Shown here: positions 15,714 to 21,024 of the stretch, one piece after another
Layout of the letters: every line of letters starts with the position of its first letter
Numbering within the stretch: position 1 is the first letter of the stretch
Origin: UBA4615 sp035628395
GTDB lineage: Bacteria > Pseudomonadota > Gammaproteobacteria > Burkholderiales > Burkholderiaceae_E
Assembly (NCBI GenBank): GCA_035628395.1
Contig: DASPJX010000381.1
Coordinates: forward strand, 1-21,024
Reading direction: 5' to 3'
Length of the DNA: 21,024 nt
Notes under the pieces: generated by a model
Databases searched by the model: none
What the model saw: only the letters and a program-made list of their open reading frames with translations
Told to the model about the DNA's origin: nothing
Made by a program: the position numbers and the translations under genes

Positions 15714-16877
15714 TCAGCGCAGCGCGCAGGTTCGGAAGCCGACGAAGCCGTCGCCGCGGTCGGAGCGCATGAAGTTGCGCAGCTTCGGATCGATCAGCCC
15801 GCGCGGCGTGGCGAAGGATCCGCCCCGCACGACGCGGTGCGTGCCGAACCACGGCAGCGAGTAGTCGCGGTAGGGATCGGGCGAGAAGCCGGGGTAGGGC
15901 TCGAACGTCGACGCGGTCCACTCCCACACGACGTCGCCCCATTCGAAGTCGTCGCGCGTGGCGGCGGCGTACTCCCACTCGGCCTCGGTGGGCAGCCGGC
16001 GACCGGCCCACGCGCAGTACGCCTCGGCCTCGTGCGCGTCGACGTGCATCGCCGGCGCGTACGGCTCGAGCGGGATCCAGTCGCCGAACCAGCGCAGCTG
16101 CCAGCGTGCGCCGTGCCGGCGCCAGCCGTCCGGGGCCTCGCGCCCGTCCGCGGCGCGGCGCGCCCGGCCCTCGACCGACCACAGCGACTCGCGCCGGTAG
16201 CCGCCGTCGGCGACGAACTGCAGGAACTCGGCGTTCGTGACCGGCTGCAGCGAGATCTCGAAGGGCTCGACGCGCACCGGGTGCGCCCACTTCTCGTTGT
16301 CGAACACGAAGCCGTCGTCGGGCACGGAGCCGAGCAGCAGCGAGCCGCCGGGCAGGCTCGCGTCGGGCTCGAGCACGGCCGGCGCCGGCGGGCGCCAGCC
16401 CGGCACGGGGCAGGGCGCGTCGCAGGCGCGACGCGCCAGCGCCAGCGCCTCGACGTGGAACTGCTCGTGGAACAGCGCGAGCCGATGGCGGTAGAGCGCC
16501 ACGTCGTCGCGCTCGGGCAGCCCGCGCAGCCGCGCGAGCGTCGCGTCGAGCACGCCCGCGGCCCAGTCGCGCAGCACGTCGAGCGGCGGCAGCTCGAGTC
16601 CGGGGCGATCGCCGTGCGACACCCGCGAGGAGTCGAACCAGCGATCGGCGTGCGGCAGCGACGAGGGCGCGATGCGGGCGCCGTCGGCCTCGGGGCGGCG
16701 CAGGCACCAGTACTCCTGGAACCAGACGACGTGACCCAGCTCCCACATCGGCGGGTTGATCGTCGCGAGGGCGGGGACGGCGCGGCGGCCCGGCTCCAGG
16801 CCGTCCAGCATCCGCCACGTAGAATCGCGCGTCTCGACCAGCGCCTCGGCCAGCTCGTCGCGCCCGGCGCGTCTCAA
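15714..16877 (-). CDS. senA: Selenoneine synthase SenA (EgtB-like nonheme iron enzyme)
   Basis: SenA is an EgtB/OvoA-family iron enzyme that uses O2 to join a selenosugar to hercynine (trimethylhistidine), giving selenoneine. The 387-aa sequence has a DinB-like N-terminal domain with the three expected iron ligands: His49 (PPMWELGHVVWFQE) and the HxxxH pair His137/His141 (LFHEQFHVE). A C-terminal FGE-sulfatase-type domain follows, with RRLPTEAEWEYAAA (293-306), VVWEWTAS (316-323) and GDGFVGFRTC (375-384). EgtB itself uses gamma-Glu-Cys or Cys; the SenA call rests on the divergent senB-senC neighbours, since sequence alone would fit EgtB. No methyltransferase domain is present, unlike OvoA. 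No ATG precedes the conserved region; the TTG at 16877 is chosen because GAAAGG lies upstream. The exact start is uncertain. Confidence 0.9.
   Translation of the reverse strand: MRRAGRDELAEALVETRDSTWRMLDGLEPGRRAVPALATINPPMWELGHVVWFQEYWCLRRPEADGARIAPSSLPHADRWFDSSRVSHGDRPGLELPPLDVLRDWAAGVLDATLARLRGLPERDDVALYRHRLALFHEQFHVEALALARRACDAPCPVPGWRPPAPAVLEPDASLPGGSLLLGSVPDDGFVFDNEKWAHPVRVEPFEISLQPVTNAEFLQFVADGGYRRESLWSVEGRARRAADGREAPDGWRRHGARWQLRWFGDWIPLEPYAPAMHVDAHEAEAYCAWAGRRLPTEAEWEYAAATRDDFEWGDVVWEWTASTFEPYPGFSPDPYRDYSLPWFGTHRVVRGGSFATPRGLIDPKLRNFMRSDRGDGFVGFRTCALR
16820..16825 (+). promoter_or_regulatory. Possible -10 element for senBC, inside senA
   Basis: TAGAAT, a -10 form common in Burkholderiales, stands out within the GC-rich 5' part of senA and reads toward senB. 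Transcription would begin near 16832, about 60 bases before the senB start. On the senA strand it forces codons such as TCT that are otherwise rare here. No good -35 is visible. Confidence 0.4.
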
Positions 16878-16890
16878 CAGGACGCCTTTC
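16878..16890. promoter_or_regulatory. Interleaved ribosome sites of divergent senA and senB
   Basis: Only 13 bases separate the two proposed TTG start codons. AGGA (16879-16882) lies eight bases before the senB TTG on the plus strand. GAAAGG, read on the minus strand from about 16889 to 16884, lies ahead of the senA TTG. Both ribosome sites therefore share this tiny gap, leaving no room for promoters. If senB instead used the GTG at 16897, the spacing of AGGA would be 14, which is worse. Confidence 0.45.
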
Positions 16891-17961
16891 TTGCCCGTGC
16901 CACCTCGGACCCCCCGTGCGATCGGCTCCCGCGACGCCCGCGTCGAGGGGCGCGGTCGTGCGTCCTCCGCACGGCCGAGCGTCGCGATTATCTCCCCGGC
17001 CCTCGCGGCGGCCAATAACGGAAACTGGCAGACCGCGCGCCGCTGGGCCGCGTTCCTCGCGGCGGGCTTCCGGACCGAGATCCGCACCGACTGGTCGCCC
17101 GACGACGGCTTCGACGGCGATCCGGCCCGTCCGCCCGACGCGATGATCGCGCTGCACGCGCGCCGCTCGGCCGGCGCGATCGAGCGCTTCGCGGCGACCG
17201 GGCGGCCGCTCGCGCTGGTGCTGACCAGCACCGACCTGTACCGCGACATCCGCGAGGACGCGAGCGCCCGGCGATCGCTCGAGCTCGCCGACCGGCTGGT
17301 GTGCCTGCAGGAGCGCGGCCCCGACGAGCTGGCGCCGGCCCTGCGCGCGCGCGCCGAGGTGATCCCGCAGTCGGCGCGCGCGCTGGCCGGCGCGCCGCCG
17401 CGCGCCCGCAGCTTCGACCTGCTGCTGGTCGGGCACCTGCGGCCGGAGAAGGATCCGCTCACCGCGGCCCGCGCGCTCGCGCGGCTGCCCGACCCGAGGC
17501 TGCGGCTCGTGCACGTGGGCGACGCGCGCGACGCGGTCTGCGGCGCGGCCTTCGCCGCCGCGGCCGAGGCCGACCCGCGGATCGAGCGGCGCGGCCCGCT
17601 CCCCCACGCGGCGACCCGCCGCCTGATCCGCCGCGGCCGCCTGCTCGTGCTCCCGTCGCTGATGGAGGGGGGCGCGAACGTGCTGATCGAGGCGGTGACG
17701 AGCGGCGTGCCGGTCCTCGGCTCGCGGATCCCGGGCTCGGTGGGGCTGCTCGGCGAGGACTACGAGGGCTGGTTCCCGGTCGGCGACGACGCGGCGCTCG
17801 CCGCGCTGATCGCGCGCTGCACGGCCGAGCCGGCGTTCGTCGAGCGGCTGCGCGCGCAGTGCGCCGCCCGCGCGCCGCGCTTCGCCCCGGAGCGCGAGCG
17901 GTCGGCCGTCCGGGCGCTCGCGCATAATCTCGTCGACGGCACCTTCCGGAGATCCCCATGA
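16891..17961 (+). CDS. senB: Selenosugar synthase SenB (GT-B glycosyltransferase fold)
   Basis: SenB uses selenophosphate and a UDP-sugar (UDP-GlcNAc in the characterised enzyme) to make a 1-seleno-sugar, the selenium donor for SenA. The product (356 aa from the TTG) has a two-domain GT-B fold. The N-terminal strand VAIISPALAAANNGNWQTARRW (from residue 31) carries the NGN-type loop of SenB proteins. The C-terminal domain has LLLVGHLRPEKDPLTAARAL and the nucleotide-sugar EGGANVLIEA (E-x7-E) motif, then GSRIPGSVGLLGEDYEGWFPVGD. The preferred start is TTG 16891 with AGGA eight bases upstream; about 30 residues before the first strand are low-complexity, so the real start may be later (GTG 16897). 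An ATG at 16756 lies deep inside senA. The stop overlaps senC by four bases (ATGA). Confidence 0.9.
   Translation: MPVPPRTPRAIGSRDARVEGRGRASSARPSVAIISPALAAANNGNWQTARRWAAFLAAGFRTEIRTDWSPDDGFDGDPARPPDAMIALHARRSAGAIERFAATGRPLALVLTSTDLYRDIREDASARRSLELADRLVCLQERGPDELAPALRARAEVIPQSARALAGAPPRARSFDLLLVGHLRPEKDPLTAARALARLPDPRLRLVHVGDARDAVCGAAFAAAAEADPRIERRGPLPHAATRRLIRRGRLLVLPSLMEGGANVLIEAVTSGVPVLGSRIPGSVGLLGEDYEGWFPVGDDAALAALIARCTAEPAFVERLRAQCAARAPRFAPERERSAVRALAHNLVDGTFRRSP
16987..17015 (-). promoter_or_regulatory. Possible senA promoter inside senB
   Basis: On the minus strand TTGGCC (17015-17010) and GATAAT (16992-16987) are separated by exactly 17 bases. They match the sigma-70 -35 at four of six and the -10 at five of six positions. 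Transcription would begin near 16980, giving senA a leader of about 100 bases that is antisense to the 5' end of senB. It is sequence-based only. Confidence 0.45.
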
Positions 17962-19019
17962 ACGCCCCCGTGTCCCCCGGCCCCGTGCGCCTGACCGCCT
18001 TCTCCCACGGCGGCGGCTGCGGCTGCAAGATCGCCCCGGGCGTGCTCGCCGAGATCCTGAAGAACACCGCGAAGCTGCCGATGCCGCCGCAGCTGATGGT
18101 GGGCATCGAGACCGCCGACGACGCGGCGGTCTACCGCCTGAACGACGAGCAGGCGCTGATCGCCACCACCGACTTCTTCATGCCGATCGTCGACGATCCG
18201 TACGACTTCGGCCGGATCGCCGCGACCAACGCGATCTCCGACGTCTACGCGATGGGCGGCACGCCGATCATGGCGCTCGCGCTCGTCGGCATGCCGATCG
18301 ACCGACTGCCGCTCGACACGATCGGCCGGATCCTCGAGGGCGGCGAATCGGTCTGCGCGGCCGCCGGCATCCCGATCGCGGGCGGCCACACGATCGACTC
18401 GGTCGAGCCGATCTACGGGCTCGTGGTCATGGGCCTCGTGCATCCCGACCGGGTCAAGCGCAACTCCGGTGCGCGCGCCGGCGACGTGCTCGTGCTCGGC
18501 AAGCCGATCGGCGTCGGCGTGCTGTCGGCCGCGCTGAAGAAGGAGGTGCTGCCGCCCGAGGGCTACGCGGCGATGATCGCGAGCACGACGAAGCTCAACA
18601 CCCCGGGCCGCGCGCTGTCCGCCCTCGACGGCGTGCACGCGCTGACCGACGTGACCGGCTTCGGGCTGCTCGGGCACGCGCTCGAGCTCGCCCGCGGCGC
18701 GAGGCTGCTCGCGCGCGTCTCGTGGCCGTCGGTGCCGCTGCTGGAGGGCGTGCGCGAGCTCGCGGAGAAGGGCTTCGTCACCGGCGCGTCGGAGCGCAAC
18801 TGGGCCGGCTACGGCGCCGAGGTGCGGATGGGCGCCGGGCTCGGCGACGTCGAGCGCGCGCTGCTGACCGACCCGCAGACCAGCGGCGGGCTGCTGGTCG
18901 CCTGCGCGCCCGGGGCGGTGGAGGCGGTGCTCGACGCGTTCCGCCGCGACGGCTTCGAGCGCGCCGCGGTGATCGGCGAGCTCGCCGACGGGGAGCCGGG
19001 GATCGAGGTCCGCGGCTGA
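17958..19019 (+). CDS. senC: Selenide, water dikinase (SenC/SelD), selenophosphate supply
   Basis: This 353-aa enzyme converts selenide and ATP to selenophosphate, AMP and phosphate in the cytosol. The N-terminal catalytic loop SHGGGCGCK has Cys21 and Lys24, which correspond to Cys17 and Lys20 of E. coli SelD; the active residue is Cys, with no in-frame TGA selenocysteine. Downstream, metal/ATP-binding segments ETADDAAVYRL, TTDFFMPIVDDPYDFG and AATNAISDVYAMGGTP are intact, as is LTDVTGFGLLGH and LLTDPQTSGGLL. Full length for the family. The ATG overlaps the senB stop (ATGA) and has GGAG (17948-17951) six bases upstream. The coupling with senB indicates a dedicated role in selenoneine synthesis (SenC), though it could also serve Sec or selenouridine pathways; selA, selB and selU are not in the window. 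Confidence 0.93.
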   Translation: MNAPVSPGPVRLTAFSHGGGCGCKIAPGVLAEILKNTAKLPMPPQLMVGIETADDAAVYRLNDEQALIATTDFFMPIVDDPYDFGRIAATNAISDVYAMGGTPIMALALVGMPIDRLPLDTIGRILEGGESVCAAAGIPIAGGHTIDSVEPIYGLVVMGLVHPDRVKRNSGARAGDVLVLGKPIGVGVLSAALKKEVLPPEGYAAMIASTTKLNTPGRALSALDGVHALTDVTGFGLLGHALELARGARLLARVSWPSVPLLEGVRELAEKGFVTGASERNWAGYGAEVRMGAGLGDVERALLTDPQTSGGLLVACAPGAVEAVLDAFRRDGFERAAVIGELADGEPGIEVRG

Positions 19020-19036
19020 GCCGCCGCGCCGGCCGC

Positions 19037-19060
19037 GCGCCGCGGGACGAGCCGCGGCGC
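19037..19060. terminator. Hairpin between convergent senC and lipoprotein genes
   Basis: GCGCCGCGG (19037-19045) pairs perfectly with CCGCGGCGC (19052-19060) around a 6-base loop. It fills the middle of the 58-base gap between senC and the convergent gene, so it is a good candidate for a bidirectional terminator. No T-run is present. Confidence 0.5.
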
Positions 19061-19077
19061 CCGGCCCGAGGCGCCCG

Positions 19078-19959
19078 TCAGCGGAAGCGCACCGACACCG
19101 ACGGATTGCCCGGCAGCCCCTCGTAGACCGCGCGCACCGTCGTGCCCGGCTGCGGCGGCAGCAGCCGCGAGAACGAGCCGAGCGACAGCAGGTCGCCCGG
19201 CTTCAGCACGACGCCGGAGCGCCGCAGGTCCTCGGCGAGCCAGATCACCGCGTTGAGCGGATGCTCGAGGATCGCGCTGCCGCGGCCGGAGTCGAGCTCC
19301 TTGCCGCTGCCGTCGACGAGCCTCACCGTCATGTCGCGCAGCGCGTCGGCGAGCCGCGGATCGGCGGAGGAGACCGGGATCGGCGCGCCGAGCACGCCGA
19401 GCCGCGCGCCGACGTTGATCGCGGTGATGCCGACGCCGCCGAGCTTGGTCGGATCCTGCACGACGAGGTCGGGCAGCTCGATGAACGGACGGATCGAGCG
19501 CAGCGCGCCGAGCACCTGCAGCGGCGTCTTCGCGTCGTGGATCGCGCTCGAGGCGACCTCGACGACCAGGTCCGCCTCGAACAGCGGGCGGGCGCCGAAC
19601 TTCGCGGGCACCTCGGCGCCGTCGGCGACGATCATCCGCTCGAACAGCGTGCCGCGCACCGGCGCGTCGTGGCCGAAGCGCTTCTGCACCGCGGCGTTCG
19701 TCAGGCCCGCCTTGTAGCCGACCACGCGTCCCTGCGAGGCGCCGAGCGCGCGCACCAGCTTGTCGCGCGCGCAGACCGCGCCCTCCATCGTCATCGTCGA
19801 CGGCGGGTTCGGCTCGGGCTCGAGCGCGACGAAGCGGCGGGCGGTCGCCGCGGCCTGCGCGTCGCTCGGGCAGGTGGCGGGATCGAGGGGCACGCTCGAG
19901 CAGCCGGCGAGGGCGAGCGCGGCGGCGAGGCCGAGGAGGGCGGGGGCGTGACGGCGCAT
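19078..19959 (-). CDS. Predicted lipoprotein of the MhpD / fumarylacetoacetate hydrolase family
   Basis: The 293-aa protein has the core of 2-keto-4-pentenoate hydratases: GYKAGLTNAAVQKRFG (81-96), FEADLVVEV (127-135), PFIELPD (158-164) and HPLNAVIWLAEDL with GDLLSLGSF near the C-terminus. Probable metal ligands are Glu128, Asp130 and Glu161; cytosolic hydratases usually have Glu at the second position. It starts with a lipoprotein signal, RRH, then LLGLAAALALAGC, with lipobox LAGC and acylated Cys20, followed by Ser-Ser. That predicts a membrane-anchored periplasmic protein, unusual for a family otherwise in cytosolic aromatic catabolism. Two more Cys (30, 63) could form a disulfide. The ATG has GGAG about eight bases upstream. 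No other catabolic gene is adjacent, so substrate and activity are unknown. Confidence 0.87.
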   Translation of the reverse strand: MRRHAPALLGLAAALALAGCSSVPLDPATCPSDAQAAATARRFVALEPEPNPPSTMTMEGAVCARDKLVRALGASQGRVVGYKAGLTNAAVQKRFGHDAPVRGTLFERMIVADGAEVPAKFGARPLFEADLVVEVASSAIHDAKTPLQVLGALRSIRPFIELPDLVVQDPTKLGGVGITAINVGARLGVLGAPIPVSSADPRLADALRDMTVRLVDGSGKELDSGRGSAILEHPLNAVIWLAEDLRRSGVVLKPGDLLSLGSFSRLLPPQPGTTVRAVYEGLPGNPSVSVRFR

Positions 19960-20117
19960 CGGTGGGTCTCCGGGGGGCGTTCGTTCGGATCGGCGTGCGC
20001 GCGACGCGGGCGGAGGAGCCCGTCGCGTCGCGCGCCGCGCGACGAGTGTGCCGCCCGGGCGGCGACGCTGTCCAGCGGCCGCGCCCGATCGCCGCGGTGC
20101 CCGCGCCCCGGGGCGGA

Positions 20118-20903
20118 TCACTCGACGGCGGGCATCCCGCTGCCGATCGAGAAGCCGGCGTCGACGTAGGTGATCTCGCCGGTGATGCCGGAGGCCAGGT
20201 CGGACAGCAGGAACGCGGCGACGTTGCCGACCTCGTCGATCGTCACGTTCCGGCGCAGCGGCGCCTGCTGCTCGGCGTAGTCGAGCAGCTTCGAGAAGCC
20301 CTTGATGCCCGAGGCGGCGAGCGTCTTGATCGGGCCGGCCGAGATGCCGTTGACGCGCGTGCCCTGCGGCCCCAGGCTCGAGGCCATGTATCGCACTCCC
20401 GCCTCGAGCGAGGCCTTGGCCATGCCCATCACGTTGTAGTGCGGCACCGAGCGCACCGCGCCCAGGTAGGACAGGGTCACCATCGCGCCATTGCGGCCCG
20501 CCATCAGCGGGCGCGCGGCGGCGGCGACGCCGGCGAAGCTGTACGAGGACACATCGTGGGCGATCCGGAACGCGTCGCGCGAGAAGCCGTCGAAGAAGTC
20601 GCCCGCGATCGCCTCGCGCGGCGCGTACGCGATCGCGTGCACCAGGCCGTCGAGGCCGTCCCAGCGCTCGCCGAGCGCCGCGAAGAGGCCGTCGATCTGC
20701 GCGTCGTCGGCGACGTCGCACGGGAACACCAGCTCGGAGCCGAACTCGGCCGCCATCTCGGAGACGCGGTCCCTGAACCGGTCGTTCTGGTAGGTGAACG
20801 CCAGGTCCGCGCCCTGCGCCCGGCAGGCGCGCGCGATGCCGTACGCGATCGAGCGGTTGGAGAGCAGTCCCATGACCAGGATGCGCTTGCCGGCGAGGAA
20901 CAT
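20118..20903 (-). CDS. fabI: Enoyl-[acyl-carrier-protein] reductase FabI (NADH)
   Basis: FabI reduces trans-2-enoyl-ACP in the last step of each fatty acid elongation cycle. The 261-aa product matches the family length. The N-terminal FLAGKRILVMGLLSNRSIAYGIA is the dinucleotide-binding segment with the FabI-specific SIAYGIA. The catalytic pair is Tyr156 and Lys163 (YNVMGMAK), and Tyr146 in TLSYLGA is also kept. The C-terminal half has RVNGISAGPIKTLAASGIKGF. The segment HAIAYAP (89-95) has Ala where E. coli FabI has Gly93. The start at 20903 is preferred over an ATG at 20945 because GGAG lies eight bases upstream and it matches the E. coli N-terminus. It is a single gene, transcribed away from the partial gene at 20930. 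Confidence 0.97.
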   Translation of the reverse strand: MFLAGKRILVMGLLSNRSIAYGIARACRAQGADLAFTYQNDRFRDRVSEMAAEFGSELVFPCDVADDAQIDGLFAALGERWDGLDGLVHAIAYAPREAIAGDFFDGFSRDAFRIAHDVSSYSFAGVAAAARPLMAGRNGAMVTLSYLGAVRSVPHYNVMGMAKASLEAGVRYMASSLGPQGTRVNGISAGPIKTLAASGIKGFSKLLDYAEQQAPLRRNVTIDEVGNVAAFLLSDLASGITGEITYVDAGFSIGSGMPAVE

Positions 20904-20916
20904 CCGAAATCTCCGA

Positions 20917-20922
20917 TAGAAT
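20917..20922 (+). promoter_or_regulatory. -10 element (TAGAAT) just before a partial gene
   Basis: TAGAAT sits in the most AT-rich patch of the window (about 20915-20938). Transcription would start about seven bases after it, at or next to the A of the ATG at 20930. I see no convincing -35 hexamer at normal spacing. It may also contribute to control of the divergent fabI gene. Confidence 0.45.
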
Positions 20923-20929
20923 TTTTCTG

Positions 20930-21024
20930 ATGGGGATTGTCTCACGATGGGTCGCCCGCTCCGTCCGCGGCGCGCTGCTCGGCGCCGCCTGGGCCGCGGC
21001 GGCGTCCGCCGTGGCGCAGGCTCC
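20930..21024 (+). CDS. N-terminus of an exported protein (partial)
   Basis: The reading frame runs off the end of the window. The first 31 residues form a Sec signal peptide: MGIVSRWVARSVRG, a hydrophobic Ala/Leu/Trp stretch, and ASAVAQA as a likely signal peptidase I site. The mature protein is not visible, so the function cannot be given. In several Burkholderiales, genes beside fabI encode a peptide/nickel-type solute-binding protein of an ABC importer; that is only a contextual guess. No Shine-Dalgarno precedes the ATG, which lies eight bases after a TAGAAT box. Confidence 0.6.
   Translation, partial: MGIVSRWVARSVRGALLGAAWAAAASAVAQA

Noticed and set aside
11318..15772. Plus-strand frame of 1484 codons across the ABC transporter and hydrolase
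   Set aside because: Antisense shadow of three clear minus-strand genes, with His/Arg/Ala-rich low-complexity translation.
15714..16877. senA as an ergothioneine (EgtB) or ovothiol (OvoA) gene
   Set aside because: No egtD, egtC or methyltransferase domain is present, and the coupled senB-senC partners point to selenium. EgtB remains the main alternative if those neighbours are coincidental.
16756..16890. ATG-initiated N-terminal extension of senB
   Set aside because: It would overlap the conserved iron-binding domain of senA, has no ribosome site and adds low-complexity residues before the first GT-B strand.
17958..18050. Selenocysteine or recoding in the SelD active site
   Set aside because: The active position is a normal Cys codon and there is no in-frame TGA before the true stop.
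20904..20945. Upstream ATG for fabI adding 14 residues
   Set aside because: The shorter form matches the known FabI N-terminus and has a proper ribosome site; the longer one crosses the divergent promoter region.

Overview
This window looks like chromosomal DNA from a very GC-rich proteobacterium, most likely a betaproteobacterium of the order Burkholderiales. The reasons are the strong G/C bias at third codon positions, a complete-looking type II secretion (T2SS) operon, an E. coli-length FabI, -10 elements of the TAGAAT type, and a selenoneine gene set of the kind first described in Variovorax. The taxonomic call is an inference. I see no tRNA, rRNA, CRISPR array, insertion sequence or phage gene, and no stretch over 300 bases lacks a gene.

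Region 1 (1-8933, plus strand) is the distal part of a T2SS operon in the order gspJ(end)-K-L-M-N-D-E-F. Genes overlap or lie within 19 bases of each other. It supplies the minor pseudopilin GspK, the inner-membrane platform (GspL, M, F), GspN, the outer-membrane secretin GspD and the ATPase GspE. GspC, G, H and I are not in the window. A GC hairpin and short tandem repeats follow gspF.

Region 2 (9081-9854) holds two small genes facing each other: a DUF1232 protein and an unrecognised four-helix membrane protein.

Region 3 (10023-15655, minus strand) is an ABC export-type system (ATPase, double-FtsX permease, secreted AttH/CrtC-type lipocalin-like protein) with overlapping start and stop codons. 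It resembles the AttEFGH group. An alpha/beta hydrolase gene lies upstream on the same strand.

Region 4 (15714-19019) is the highlight: a selenoneine biosynthesis locus. senA (EgtB-like nonheme-iron C-Se bond-forming enzyme) is divergent from senB (selenosugar synthase) and senC (SelD-type selenide, water dikinase), which overlap by four bases. SenC would make selenophosphate, SenB would transfer selenium to an activated sugar, and SenA would join the selenosugar to hercynine. The hercynine-forming enzyme EgtD is not here. The best start codons of senA and senB are both TTG and only 13 bases apart, and each gene's best -10 element lies inside the other gene, so the two mRNAs may overlap at their 5' ends.

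Region 5 (19078-21024) holds an MhpD/FAH-like protein with a lipoprotein signal, fabI, and the first 95 bases of a divergent gene for an exported protein that may be translated from a leaderless mRNA.
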